DNA of 64,000 nt. Source: Nymphalis io (lineage: Eukaryota; Arthropoda; Insecta; Lepidoptera; Nymphalidae). The DNA lies in contig NC_065905.1 in assembly GCF_905147045.1 (NCBI RefSeq), positions 6,448,001 to 6,512,000 of the forward strand. Reading direction: 5' to 3'. Shown here one piece after another: positions 11,141 to 25,500 of the stretch. The notes under the pieces are model-generated. The model ran no database searches. It saw only the letters and a program-made list of their open reading frames with translations, and had not been told where the DNA came from. Numbering within the stretch: position 1 is the first letter of the stretch; the number at the start of each line of letters is the position of its first letter. Position numbers and translations under genes: made by a program.

Positions 11141-13438
11141 GTAAGTTGTATTTTTAAAGCTTCTTTCTAAAGAAGAAATATTTAGTAAAAGAAATGTTGT
11201 TTCTTTAATGATATTCGTCACGTATAGTAATATGAATTGTTGCCTAGAGTAGTATCAGTCTCGTTATCGTGTTTATTCCGCTCTCAAAGTTAGATTGTCT
11301 TACTGCTGGTCAAAGGCTTCCATTCCTTTTTGAGAAGGCTTTCATCAAGCTTCTCGGATTGGATGAGTACATATGTGATAGATTTTCATCCGATATATTA
11401 TGCAGGTTTTCTCAAGATGTTTTCCTTCAACACCGAGCATGAGATGAATTAAAAATAAATTATATAAGACACTTTCTTAATTAAATAATTTATGTAGTAA
11501 ATGATGATTAAGAGCTTATACGGGTTTTCTAATAGGGACTATGTGCCAATGTTTTTTACAGTGACTAAAACAATATAAAATTAAGTCAGTATGTAAGTAT
11601 TTAACAATAAGTTATAACCGATTAACATTAAGCATAAACTAAACGGCTCATAAATAAAATACGCGTTATAACAGTCGTTAAAATAGTTAATTCGACCATT
11701 ACGATTACTAAAGATTACGACTATAAAAGAATAAAAAGAAAGTTAAAAAAGTAAGCAAGAAACAATTTGTAACAAATTGCGATTCATTAGTTAAAGGGAA
11801 TGAGTAATATTTAAACGGACGGCAAATAATTTCGCCGGCAAAATTGATTAGGGAAATTGAATAGTCCGTGAGTTGCGCTGCGGATATTCATTTTAACGCA
11901 ATCTCGACAACAGCGCTGATTCTTGATTTATTGTAACTCAATAATACATATGTGATCTTGTTATCGGTTTTTATTATTCACAGTACGGATGCAGACTGAG
12001 AATTGAACTTAATTAATCATTTCTCTTCATAGTTTCTGATAGAGCTCAGGACTTAAAGAGTTTGTTGCTAGGCCTACGCCGTGTCTGTCTGTGTGACAGA
12101 TCACAGCGCTGTATATCAAGGAATGTATATGAGTGCAAGTTTAAAATCAAGTCAATATTTATATTGTTTTCGTTAAACATAACTTTACAATGATATATTT
12201 AGTTGTCTTGGTAGTCAGTATAGGTTAAATCTTCCAGCTGAATTTTAAGCCAGCTGAAATATTGTACTTACATTTGCTATAAAATAATATCAAGTATACG
12301 GTACAGTTTTCTTTTTTAATAATATTGACTTCTTTTTCTTAAATCTCTGTCAATGCTCGCATCACTATGATTTTAATGTAGCATAGTGAATGACTATTTC
12401 GTAGCTAAACAAGTATTTACAATAAGTAATTGTATTTTGATGTTTGCGAACTAAGCGTTTGTTTCAGTCTGTGGATTCATTTAATTATTCGGCCAATTTA
12501 GACCTTCAAACGATCTACGTTATGCGAACTTTGAGCTAACTGCTTTTCGCTACTGTTTTTGAGTAAAATACAGTTGTGTCAGCATTTATAAAAATTCAGA
12601 ATCTGAGAGAGTGAAAGATGGTCATTTGTGTAATTAAAAACGTGAAATTTTGTAGTTAAGCGTCAGAAGTAATTCAAAGTAATTACCTAAAAAAAAAGAT
12701 TTTGACAGATTTAGAGGGTATTCAAAACACGATATTCCACGAATTTAACTGAAAATAAAAATAAGAAATAGATATAGATACAGGCAGGTAAAACGAGATG
12801 CAGGGATATTTAATTTGAAACGTGTCTTGCAATATAATATTAGAGTACTTTAGTTTTACTGAAATAAGGTATTTGAATATTATTGTTATAGTTGTACTGC
12901 TTTCATGTATTTCATATTAGCCTGAAGATTGATTGGTGGAGAATGCTTTTGCCATAAAATTCACTTTTTGTACTGACTACAATAATTTGGTCGATAAAGT
13001 TTTTAAATTAAAAATATATAATGTTTTTAATTCAACATTGTTAAGGAAATATTTCCTCCCTAATTCCATGGTAATGATGCCAGCTATTGTAAGTTTCCAA
13101 AAAATATTGAAGAAAAGGGAAACCTATCAAGCACACGGCTACTTACTACAATATGTAAGATTAAATAATAAATAAATAAATGTGTATTAAATATATTATA
13201 TACATATTTTTAACATTCTACATTAAGTTTATGTATACAGCTCAATAAAAAGTAGGTATGAATGGGCAATTTTAATCAATTGCCTATAAAGGAATATTAG
13301 TTAGATTCGATATTGAATAAGTTTAAGGTTTAACTAGTAGACTCTCTTTTATAAATTTTTAAAAAGTTCTTATTTGCGATGTTTGTTCATTTCTAAATGA
13401 TATTAAAAGGAACTTAAGGGCTTATACATTTAAAATGC

Positions 13439-13482
<44 letters not shown>

Positions 13483-13510
13483 ATAGTTACCTACTATATT
13501 CAATATATAT

Positions 13511-13553
<43 letters not shown>

Positions 13554-16500
13554 CATTGAATATAGTAGGTAACTATTTTTTATAACCTGACCAATATGCT
13601 AGATATACGAGCCAGTTTTTAAATGTACCACTGCTGGACAAAAATCTCCTCTCTTGAAGCAAAAGTTTGGAGCAATGCGGGTTGGTGAAAAACATGTGAC
13701 TTTTCATAACTAAGTTTTTTTTATATATATTTATAAAATATGCGTTTTTTATAACATATATAGACGGACGGGCAAAGAGGCCACCTGATACTAAGTGGTC
13801 ACTAACACCCGTAGACATTAGCGGTGTAAAAAATTATATCCATAATTATTTCCAAGATGAAACCAACTTTAGGAACTAAGATGTTATGTCTCTTGTGCCT
13901 GTAGTTACTCTGGCTCATTCTTCGGAATCGGAACACAACAATACTAAGTATTGCTGTTTGGGTTAGTGGGTACCCAGATGGTCTTACACAAATCCCTACC
14001 ACCAAATAATACTATTTAATCAATATTAAAATCATCTACATTTTTTAAATTTAATTTAAATGCTTCTAGGCGCTTGACACATTATGATGTCATAAAAAAA
14101 AAACAAAAAAATATTCACATTGTCATATAAATTTTAAGTGTCATATAATTAGTAAGAACCTTCAACGAATATTTTTTTTAATCTTGCTTACCTATATTTT
14201 GTCATCTTCTAAATTAAGAACAGTTATGTCATTTTTTGTTTTTGTCTATTTCGCGGTTAATGATGTTAAATAAACGACTAAAAAATCACACAAAAAAAAA
14301 TCTAAATTTGAATTAAAGTAGTAATTATTCATATGAAATTGGCGTTTTCTACGGGAGGTAATAAAGATAGGTATAAAGTCAATTTTTTTCTTTGTAAAAT
14401 ATATTTAATTAATCAAAGTAAACACCGTTGTTATCTATGCACTTTTGCCATCTCATAGGTAGTTCATTGATCCCTTTACTAAAACAAACATGGGGGCGAG
14501 AATCACTAAACTCTTTGAAGGCGGTTTGGACTGCCGCATCGGAGTTGTATTTTTTTCCTTGTAAGAAGTTGTCCGAATTCCGGAAAAAATGGTAATCAGT
14601 TGGAGCAAGGTCCGGGGAGGATGGTGGATGTCACAGACATTCCAATTGTAGCTCATCTAACTTAGTGGTTGTTTGTTGTGCAGTGTGTGGTCTTGCGTTG
14701 TCGTGAAGCAGCAGCGGCCTAGAGCGATTGACCAATCTCGGTTGTTTAGCAGCTAGTTCATCCTTCATGGTTTGCAGTTGCTGACAATAGATATCTGCCG
14801 TAATCGTTTGGCCAGATTTTAGAAAGCTGTGGTGAACGACACCGGTGCTAGTCCACCAAAAACTCACAAGTAACTTTTTCTGAGTAAATTTTCGTTTAGG
14901 GCAGGATTTGGCTGGGTCTCCAGGGTTCAGCCATTGTGACGAGTGCTTACGATTATCATACAGTATTCACTTTTCATCACAAGTAATGATTCGATTTAAA
15001 ATCCCTTCATACTTTTGTCGGTTGAGCAAAGTAACACAGCAGTCGCGTGTTTACAAGTTCGAGTCACTCAATTCATGAGGTTCGTCCAAGGAACAAGGAT
15101 CGTTCAAGTTTTTTTACTTTCCCGATTTGCTTCCAGTGGAGCAGCTATCTCTGAAGTGATTTGTGATGGATCCGCTTCCATAATAGCCTTTAATTCTTCA
15201 TTTCCACTTTGGTCTCCTGCCGTCCACGGGGTTGGTTCTACATGTCGAAATTTCCAGAACGAAAACGTTGAAACCAAAAACGTACCGTTTATTTTGCGAC
15301 ACCAGCGCCGTACACATCATTAATCCTTCGAGCTGTTTCTGCAGCACTAGTGCCACGGTAGAACTCGTACTCGCAAATATACCGATATTTCATGTTTTTC
15401 ATTGTGTGGTAATAAGCGACGCCAAAGGAAAAAAATAATGAGGAAAAAACAAATAAATGACTTTTTTCTAAACTTAAATGTACCAACTAAATGAATTTAT
15501 AAATTTGATTATGGAATTCTTAACCAAAGAGTAGATATATCAGATCAAAGTGGTCAGAGTACGACAAAACGCTAATTTCATATGTAAGGATCTAATATTT
15601 AAATCATTTACTTTTTTTAATATTATAGGTAGGAGGATGACGTTATGGGCCACCTGATGGTAAGTGGTCACCAACGCCCATAGACATTGGCATTGTAAGA
15701 AATGTTAACCACCACCGCCAATGCGCCATCAACTTTCGGAACTAACATGTTAAGTCCTTTGTGCCTGTAGTTACACTGACTCACTCACCCATCAAACCGG
15801 AATACAACAATACAAAGTACTGGTGTTTGCGATAGAATATCTGATGAGTGGGTGGTACCTACCCAGACGAGCACAAAGCCCTACCACCATTATTACGAAG
15901 GTATATATTATGTCAATAATTGTGTTATATGTGTAGCATATAATTACACCAGAATATACTTACTATACAGGTAAGTCTAATAACGTACGTTGCCAATTAA
16001 AATCAGTTTATTGTAATATAATGTATTTGTACTATGGAGTTTGGTGCTATTATTCCATATGAGCTTATTATTAGCTCACCTATTATTTATATTGTTTAAT
16101 AATTTATTTCTTTTCTTTCTAAATGTTTCGATGAATAGAAAAACAAATATCTCAGCCTCCGAGAGCAAAATTAATGGTTTTATTGTAATCACTTTTCTCC
16201 ACTTTAAAAAATTCGTCACATTTCTCTTAAAATTCGCTTGAGTATTTTTGTTTTACGATGTTATATTTCGCTAAGAGTATTCGAAGCCTTTACCTGAATG
16301 AATGGTAGTTATTTAAGATATTTTTATCCTTTGCTTTTAGCCAATATTGTCATGACATTGACTTTAAGATATAACTAGTCTTCGCCCGCGACTAAGTCCG
16401 CGCGAGTGATGGGCAGGTTATATAATATATATCCTATATCCTTATCTGTACGTCTGACAACGTGTGACAATATTTCATAATGATTGCATAAGTAGTTAAG

Positions 16501-19500
16501 ACGTAAAAGCGTAACAAACAAACTCACTTTCACATATATTATCAGTAAGGATAACGATTTTCTTATAATTATTGTTGGCTATTTAATATAATTTAATTAC
16601 TTATGTATATAATTCATTTTAATTTATCTTCATCCTCATCATCATCATCAACCCTTCGTCGTCCACTGCTGGACATAGACCTCTCCAATGGCACGCCACT
16701 GTGCTCGATCCTCAGCTCTCAATTTCTATCCGCTGCCAGCCACTTTGCGAATATCGTCACTCCACCTAGCCGGAGGGCGTCCTACGAAACGTTTGCCAAG
16801 GCGTGAGTCTCCACTCCAGAATACGTCTACTCCAACGGTTGTCGGTTCTGCGACATATGTGTCCAGCCCTATGTCACTTCAGCTTTGCACTTCAGCTAAG
16901 CTCCTTTGGGTTATGTCGATAACTTTGGTTCTCTGTCGGATAACCACATCCGAGCATAGCCCTCTCCATAGCGACCTTAAAATGGTGGACTAAACGCACT
17001 GTCAGTATTCACGTCTCGGCTCCATAAGTTATAACTGGTAAGACGCTCTCGTTAAAGACTTTAGTCTTCAAGCATTTCGGTATTTGTGACGAAAAGACTT
17101 GACCAAGTTTCCTATACACTGCCCAGCCCAGCTGTATTCTTTTACGTGCTTCCTTCTTAAAGTTGTTTCGACCCATCTGCAAAGTTTGGCCAAGGTATAC
17201 ATACTCCTGAACAACTTTGAGAGGAACTCCGTTAAGAGTTATCGGTTCCGGGTTGACGTGTTTATTGAAGATTATCTTGGTTTTGTCCAAGTTCATCCGG
17301 AGATCAATTCGAACAGAATAATCAGAATCAGAATAATCTCAAGTATGAAAGGTACTCGCCGTTTATGTTATGCCCCGCCATGATAAATATTAATTGCTTT
17401 CATTATTTTACAAGGTTTATCATTTTTAATTTTATTACTGAAACGATGTATCATGTATAAAAAGCATAATTTATCGAGTTACCGTAAAACAGCATGCACA
17501 AGTTTTGTAATTTAAAGTTCGGCAGCGTTGCGCGGATCCAATTAAAAGTATTACTACGTCATAACGCTTGTTCGGACAGGGATGATTGAATTTCAGTTAC
17601 AAACTAACGACTGGCTCATAATTATTTTCTGCCGTCAATTTTGTTTTTAATAATCATTTTTTGTTATTCCTGCTTCCCCCTTCCTTCTTAAGTCCACGCG
17701 GGCTGGTTCTCGATGTCACCGCCTAACTGTGACATCAATTCCATCGCGAACAAAGAAATTTGGCAACTCCTTTCTTTGTCGCACTTCCAAAAAATGGAAT
17801 TCCTTACCAGCTCACGTATTCCCCTCCTCTTACAACCCGGGTTCCTTCAAACGAGGCGTGAAGAGGCATCTTGCGGGCCGGCAAGGCGAAGGCGGCTAGT
17901 GCAGAACGTTTTTCCCGTCTGTACTGGCCGTCGTCGCGTTTGGACTCTACTACCACTTACCATCAGGTGGAGTAGAGTCATTTGCCCTCCCGGCGATATA
18001 AAAAAAAAAAAAAAAACAAAAAACAGAGTTTTTAGTGAAAAACTATCAGTACTCGTATTTTAAAGGTTTAGTCATTGTGATATTTTTTTTAATGCTAGAA
18101 ATATATGTGTTCTGAATTAAGGGTGAGTGATCTAATGTAATTACAGGTAAAAATACATTACGCTTTAGATACCATGGTCGGCAGCGCATAGACAATGTAA
18201 CGAATTCTTATATTTTGAACAATTGATAATGCTTAAGAGCAGAAGTGAACTATTTAACATGATTCTTTACCTTTTATTTTCTATAAGTATTATTGTTTTT
18301 AAATGGAATCTCCGACAATCTTCTCAGCCGAGGTGCGTTTTCACGTGGCTTTTTTATCGGTTCAGCTTTAGTACTCGCGAAGATGTCAGGCTCCCTACCG
18401 CGAACGCTGACAGGCCAGTTAAGCCTACATTTCTGAAATAAAAGTTAAATGGAAATTTCAAATTGTATAAAGAAATGAGTAAATATTTATTTTATATTAT
18501 CATATTTTCTTTTTAATAATCTGATAGTAACTTGTCTTGTAAGCGGCAACATCAAGGCAAGTTAATACATATTATTCATAAGTGATTGTGAACCACTTAA
18601 AGTTATTTATTAATTGTATATGTAACAGTGAAACTTAGATATACTTTAAATAAAAACTAAATATGCGTCTGTTATCGGTAATCTGTTTAAATAAATATTA
18701 TATATAATTCTAATAAATGATAAAAAAACAAGGCAAATTATGATATGGTTTATAGTTTTATGCAATCGTTTTGATATTGTGGGTTTATATTTAAGTAAAT
18801 GTAATTTAAGAATTGCATAAAAAAATATTGGTTTGTTCGACTTTTGTTCGTCAGATTTTATAGGAAATAAATTTGCTCGTCACTCGTGTCTAACATAGAT
18901 ATATAGTTCTACATTATTTTCCTGTGAAAACTTTTTCCGGCACGTGTATATCAAGGTTAGTCGAATACAAAAAGATTGCGGCGTGAGTGCATGTCACAAA
19001 GCGCTAGGGTGTCCATTGAATACTTTTAGCAATATGGAGAGTATAGATTTCTTGACTATTTTTCGATAAAGTTTTTTCTTCCATTGAAAAAAAACTAACT
19101 ATATAATTTTTATTTATGTTCTTAAATTCTGTTCTTAAATTCAAATTCAAACGCTAGCCATTTATATAAGATATAAGTACTGGCGAGGTGTAAGGGTTTA
19201 AATACTGGCGAGTCATAGACTTGTATTGTAAATTTTATGATCTTATAAACATCAATTACAAACAACGATTACATCAATTTAGCGTAAGGATAAAATCACC
19301 GCTCCGGGCGCTTATTGTATAAAACTTGCAATTATATCTGACGGTGACAAAACTTTAACATACATACTAAAACTTTGTAAAACATTTTGATATAAATAAA
19401 CGACTATAATTAATATCTTCTTTATTCAAGTAAGCCTACTTATTTTACTTCTACTCTTGCTCTTATACGCAGTTTTGCGTTGTCATGTTACATGATTATA

Positions 19501-22500
19501 TTTAATGGAAAACAACCACCGGGTCGATAAACAGTATTTTGATTTTTAACCGATAATAAAGCATTACCATATGATACTGCTTTGCATCGATATGTGAATT
19601 AAAGTAACACATATTTAATATATTTAAATATAACTAATAAAGCACATTTATCTTTTATCCTGTTTAAAGTTCATTTTTAAAAGAGAAAAAGAAATAATAT
19701 TATACTTTAAAGCAAATTAACCCAATTACAAGCGCTGGAAACCGTTCGGAAACTCTGTGACATTTTAATTAGAAAACACCGCATACACTACGTGTATGTA
19801 GTAACGCGTTGATTAAATTTGTCTTTCGCTTGTAAACTATAATACAATTTTGCTTTATAAAACATTTAAGCTCTTACTTATAAACCTTGCTTAGCGAGTG
19901 ATTAGTTAAAGAATGTTTTTCTTTTTCTTTCGTATGTCAAATAAATAATGACAGAAAGAGCAAAATCAATGTTTAACTAAATAATCTTTGTTAAATGTTT
20001 TTGTTTAATATTATACATTATGAAGATACATGTTACTAGATTAAAATAAGTGACTAGTTATAATTTTTTTTTTCTAAATATTTTTAGTGTAATGGCCTTT
20101 AATATACTAACTCGTGTGTTTAATGTTCCGAATAATTCTCGGTCTAAAGTCTATAACATGAGCACTTACTGGTGGTAGGGCTTTGTGCAAGCTCGTCTGG
20201 GTAGGTACCACCCACTCATCAGATATTCTACCGCAAAACAGCAGTACTTGATATTGTTGTGTTCCGGTTTGAAGGGTGAGTGAGCCAGTGTAATTACAGG
20301 CACAAGGGACATAAAATCTTAGTTCCCAAGGTTGGTGGCGCATTGGCTATAAGTGATGGTTGACATTTCTTACAATGCCAATGTCTAAGGGCGTTTGGTG
20401 ACCACTTACCATCAGGTGGCCCATATGCTCGTCCACCTTCCTATTCTATAAAAAAAAAAAAAAAAAATTACTTGCTTGGGAAAGCTAATTAGTCTTATGC
20501 CTGAAATTGTTCCGGTCGTGGTCAGATTTACCCTCCCATCGGATTGTGAAAGTGAGGTTATATAATAATCTGCGCCGATAGCCGGTATCCCTTGAGAATG
20601 GCTGCTGTGGCTGAAATCGGATATCATCACCAGTCTTGATATAATAAAAAATATATACTATATAAGAATACATAGTCTAAATATCTTTGTCGTTATCGGA
20701 CGGACGGTTGCATAAATAATAATTAGTGAAATCTTAATATAAATTGAGTTTGATATTAATTTGTTTAATCACCATTAAATATGAATTTTTAAATAAATAC
20801 TTGATTAAAAAAAGAAACAACAAGCCCCACTTATTTTTCATGTAATTAATTTAAGTTATTATTCATCTCGTGTTCGGCGGAGAAGTAAAACCCCGTGAGA
20901 AAATCTACATGTGTCGATGAAATTCTGTCACATGGATACCCACTTACTCGCAGTGAAGCAGTGTGGAAAAGGCTCCAAACCATCTCCATGAGAGTAGAAG
21001 AGTCTCCCAGCAGTGGGACGTTAATATATATTTTGATGAAGATACATATTTATTTATTGCTTATAATTTATTTCGATATTATAAATATAAAACCTTTATT
21101 GGTTTTACTTATTTCGAATTTCAATTTTAAAGTTACTTTTTTTTTGGACGCCTTATTGATGTATTAATGCACTTTCCTCTAATTTTATTGATTTTCACCA
21201 TAACTTTTATATTATTTGTCTAATGGGTTTTTAAATTTTGTATAGATACTGAGATAGAAACTGTCATAAAGTTAGGAAGAGAGACTGCTTACGAATCTTA
21301 AGCTCCTCGTTAACCTTTAAAATTGGCGTTTGAACAAGGCTTATTTTAGTAGGATATATTTGACTTTAAATTTAATAATGCAAAGAAAGTACATTTAAAG
21401 AAGATATTTTGTTTATTTCATTGCTAATATTAATTAGGTATAATTAAATTAACAATTAAATTTTATTATTCCCTCTTTATAACACGATAACACAGGCGAG
21501 GTGTCAATTGAAATCCTTGAAATACCAGCAACTTTTTCTGTACCTTTCAAATTGAAAAGCCTTTTGTCACGAAAATCTTGTTCTTTAACTTCGTCCTTTA
21601 TATGGTTGTTTCGTTCCCTGAAGACCTATGTAAGTTTCTGCTACTAACGATCTTATGCTCGTAATAATAAAGTCGCTTTTTCGCTACCAATAAAACAAGA
21701 TAACTTTGCTAGACCGTTCCTCCTTATTTCCAGTTTATGACCAGTCGTAAATGAAAAACAATAATGAGCATAACGTTTCATTAACTTTTTATTTGTTTGA
21801 TCTAATGATGCCAAAAACACACAATGTTAGCAAGCAGTTAACTTATCGTTTCATGTTACATACAGAAATAAAAAAAAATTCTTTAGCTAATAAGGTAATG
21901 TAACCATAGAGACTGAATACGGATATAGGAAATCGTCAAATTAAATGGAAAATGTGAGGACGTTTTCTGTTAATGTACGTTTATTTATTTATCTATTTGT
22001 AATAGCACACTTACAATATCCATATAAAGCATTGAAAAAAATTAGCAAGCATTTTATAAAACAATAATAGTATATCTAATATGCATGCCAATTACAAGTG
22101 TATAGCACTTCCAGATTCAATCTAATCAAATTTAAATTAAAAGTAACAAAAAATCATCAGTAATTATTAAAAATGTCAAAATTAAATAATAAATAATGTC
22201 ATTGTTACAATTAAAAAACAATCGGAATCGAAATCATAATAAAAATTATTAAAAGTACTACTGAAAACTAATCATGCATTTTATAATAATTAATATGTAC
22301 ATATAATCATGATCATTACATAGGATTTGATTTAAATTTACATTATTAATTTTTATTATTTTAGTCAAATTTTCAAATAGGACTATTTTCTCCCGATTCC
22401 CACCCGACGAAAAGGTGCCCATAATGCAGGCCGCATTTCCGCGATGTATGGCAATGGACAACCTTTGTGCCAAGTGGGACCCGGAGCGACTGTCAAATCC

Positions 22501-25500
22501 CCTCTCTCTAAGGCGACAGCCAATTTCCCTTATTAAACTGAGGGCATCCGACCCCCAACATCCCGACGTCTCAAACGCTAGTGGCACAAATAAATAATTT
22601 TTAAGTAACTTATAATAATTAAGTAACTTATTTCTAAAGATTAAGGGAGAGTAATAAAAAATGACAAAGTCAGCTATTTATCTAACGATATTATTATATT
22701 TATTATACAACAGTACTAAGGGAGCTTGTTTACCAATATAAGACTACGCAAGGAGTATAAAATATTTTGTGGGTGTGAGTACTTCTGTGTGCCCTAGTCG
22801 GAAATGATATCAGTATTCTTTCAATTAATTCCGAGTTGATACTGGATCAAATTTCTATATATAACTTTAAAATTTAAAGTTTAACTGAAAATATTACACT
22901 GAGTAATTCTATAAATACCAATTACGACCAGCTGTGTACACAAGTTCGCTTGCTTAGACGTTGTATTTACTTAATTAAATATTTCTGTGCTGAAGAGCTC
23001 TCTGGGATAAAGGTATCAAGCTAAAGCTTATTACCGTACCGATGAAATATTTTTAATTAAAATTTGTCTAGATATTTTTGCATAATATGTTTGTGATGAC
23101 GTAAAATATTTTTGTTAGAAAAGCCGAAACACCTCACTTGATCTTGTAAAATATGTTTTTATGATAATTAATTTGTGGATGGAAATGATGTAACTGACGG
23201 GCACGTTAACTTTTGTCGTCCCAGGTACCTTTGGATACGAATAGCTCTGTTCGAACGTCAACTGGCTAAAATTATCGAACATTTAGTCAACAATGCCAGT
23301 AGATACTACGAAAGAGAAGCACTGGTAGCGGATCCTGACTACGGCAGTATCCTGAGTTCTTTACTGGTTGGTCCTTGTGCCTTGGAATACTCTAAGGCCA
23401 AGGCTCCGGCTTGCTTTTGGTCAGATCCTCCGGCTGATGAACTGGTAAGGAAATAAATATTTTTATTTTATCTTAAAATATGTGGTTGAGTTAACAAATA
23501 ATTTTACCCTCATAATATTTTTCTGCTATGTTTATAAAAACTTAAGCAGCAGATGGGCTAGCTAATTGTAAGTCAGCAGTCAGTGTAATAAATATTAACC
23601 ATTTCCTATAACGTCAAAGCTACATAATGGAGGGTAGGAATTAGGATGTTACGTTTCTTTGCCCTGTTCTAAAACATAGCACTATAAATTATAACTATTT
23701 GGTTGGTGCAGCAAATTTTGGGTGAGTTACTTACTGAGGCGGGTTTGCGTTAACCAGCTAGCCTTCAGTATCCACATTAGTAGGCAACATTAAACGTCAT
23801 AAAAAAGTTAGTAAATTTAGCCGAGTCAACTATATATAATAAACTACACAACAGTATTACTACTAGTAGAATTAACTCATTAGTAAGTTAATTCTTGTGT
23901 TTTAATATATTTTTGTTTTATAATTAATATCATTGTTATTATAAATCTTTCGAAGGTTCAGAGACATAGGATGTCAGCCGGTACGACCACGCCGCCGTCT
24001 GTACGGAGGCCCATTCTTAACTTTAGAAGAAGTCTCAATGCGTCTTCAGATGACGGCAGTACAGTGACTACAGGTTAATTATTTTCTACTACTAAAACAA
24101 TTTTATGTAGTAGGCATGAAGTTGGAGATGGGTTAGCGAGGAAGCTCTTAACGGTTATGAAAATGGTCCTATGAGACTGTCAATGAATTTCGAAGACATT
24201 ATATATGACGACGGTTGCGACGGGTGAGCGATACTACTGTCTCCATTTTGAGTAGGTGGTACAGGGTCCATTGCGTAGGTGGCGAAAATGATAGTATACA
24301 CTTTGTATAACCTTACTTTATTTTCTTACGAACACAATCAAACACACTTAAAAGTAAAGCTGGGTAAACCGACAGTTTCGTTTCGGAGAAGTGACCTGGT
24401 CCGTGTCCGAAATCGTAATGTGCCATTTCAATTCCTCACTTTCCACGTGCCGCCTTTGCAATAACAAGTGACGTCATGGTGTTTACCCCTTCTCTGGTAC
24501 TATGATGCTCAAATCAGCAACTTAATATTAAACGATATCGCTTTCCACGACATATATATACATTCACAGAACTTAAGAACTTTTAATTAGATGTCTTATT
24601 TAGATTTAATTTTGTACTAAAATGTCGGTTGGTTCCTTATAGTATTTTGAAGAGAGACGTAATAGCTTGAAAACCTGATTTATGGAAATAGTGGTTTTTT
24701 TTTAAAATACCTAATAATATTATCTTTTTTTTGTTCTCATTTAACTTGTCATTTGATTAATTTGTTTTTATATTGCTTCTCGTACTTAGCGATGTATAAA
24801 AACATCCTGAGAGATGGAGACTTTTGCCCAATAGTGGAACATTACTGTTACTTTAGAATTCCTTTGTTTAATTTTTATTCGAAAGCGTTGCTACAATATG
24901 TTTCTTAGTTCAAAAGTTTTATATGAATTGCAAGTTCGATAACAGAATAGTTCTTCATCTTAATAAATCTGTTTTTTTTTTAAAAAGCTAATGTACTTTT
25001 AAGTACATTAAAAGTTTTTAAATAACTTCATAAATTATACAGGAACTGCAAATGCAACTGCGTCCAACGCTAAAGATTACGTTGAGAGTTTACATCAGAA
25101 TTCGAGAGCGACTCTTCTATACGGCAAAAACAATGTTCGAGTTCAGCCGGTAAGTTTACTTTATGTATATCTTTTTTGACAACTTTGTAAATGATATTCG
25201 TTACTATTTCATTAAAGATTGATTTTTATTTTAAAAAGCCAGGCTGGCAAATTGTTTACCATCATCCAAATACAATTACCTATGTAAGGAATATTAAGCA
25301 TTCTTACATCGTCATTACGCCTTCAACCACTAATTGTTTTGTCCCTAGATCGTGCAAATAGTAATCTTAGCTCATTCAACCTTCAAACCTGTACACAGTA
25401 ATTAAGTGGATATTATATGTGGATGGAAAAAATCCCCAGTAATTTCCAGTTTAAAATAAATTTTAGATTAAATTACTGCGATAATGGCTTATCATTTGGC

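Larger units (their letters stand above)
11141..23224 (+). other. SGSM intron 1 (12.1 kb)
   Basis: The largest intron of the gene. Apart from the transposons listed individually (SINE-B pieces, SINE-A copies, a mariner, an RTE-like LINE end, a second LINE end), I see nothing between about 11460 and 13400 or between 18500 and 20100 beyond AT-rich sequence. Confidence 0.75.
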
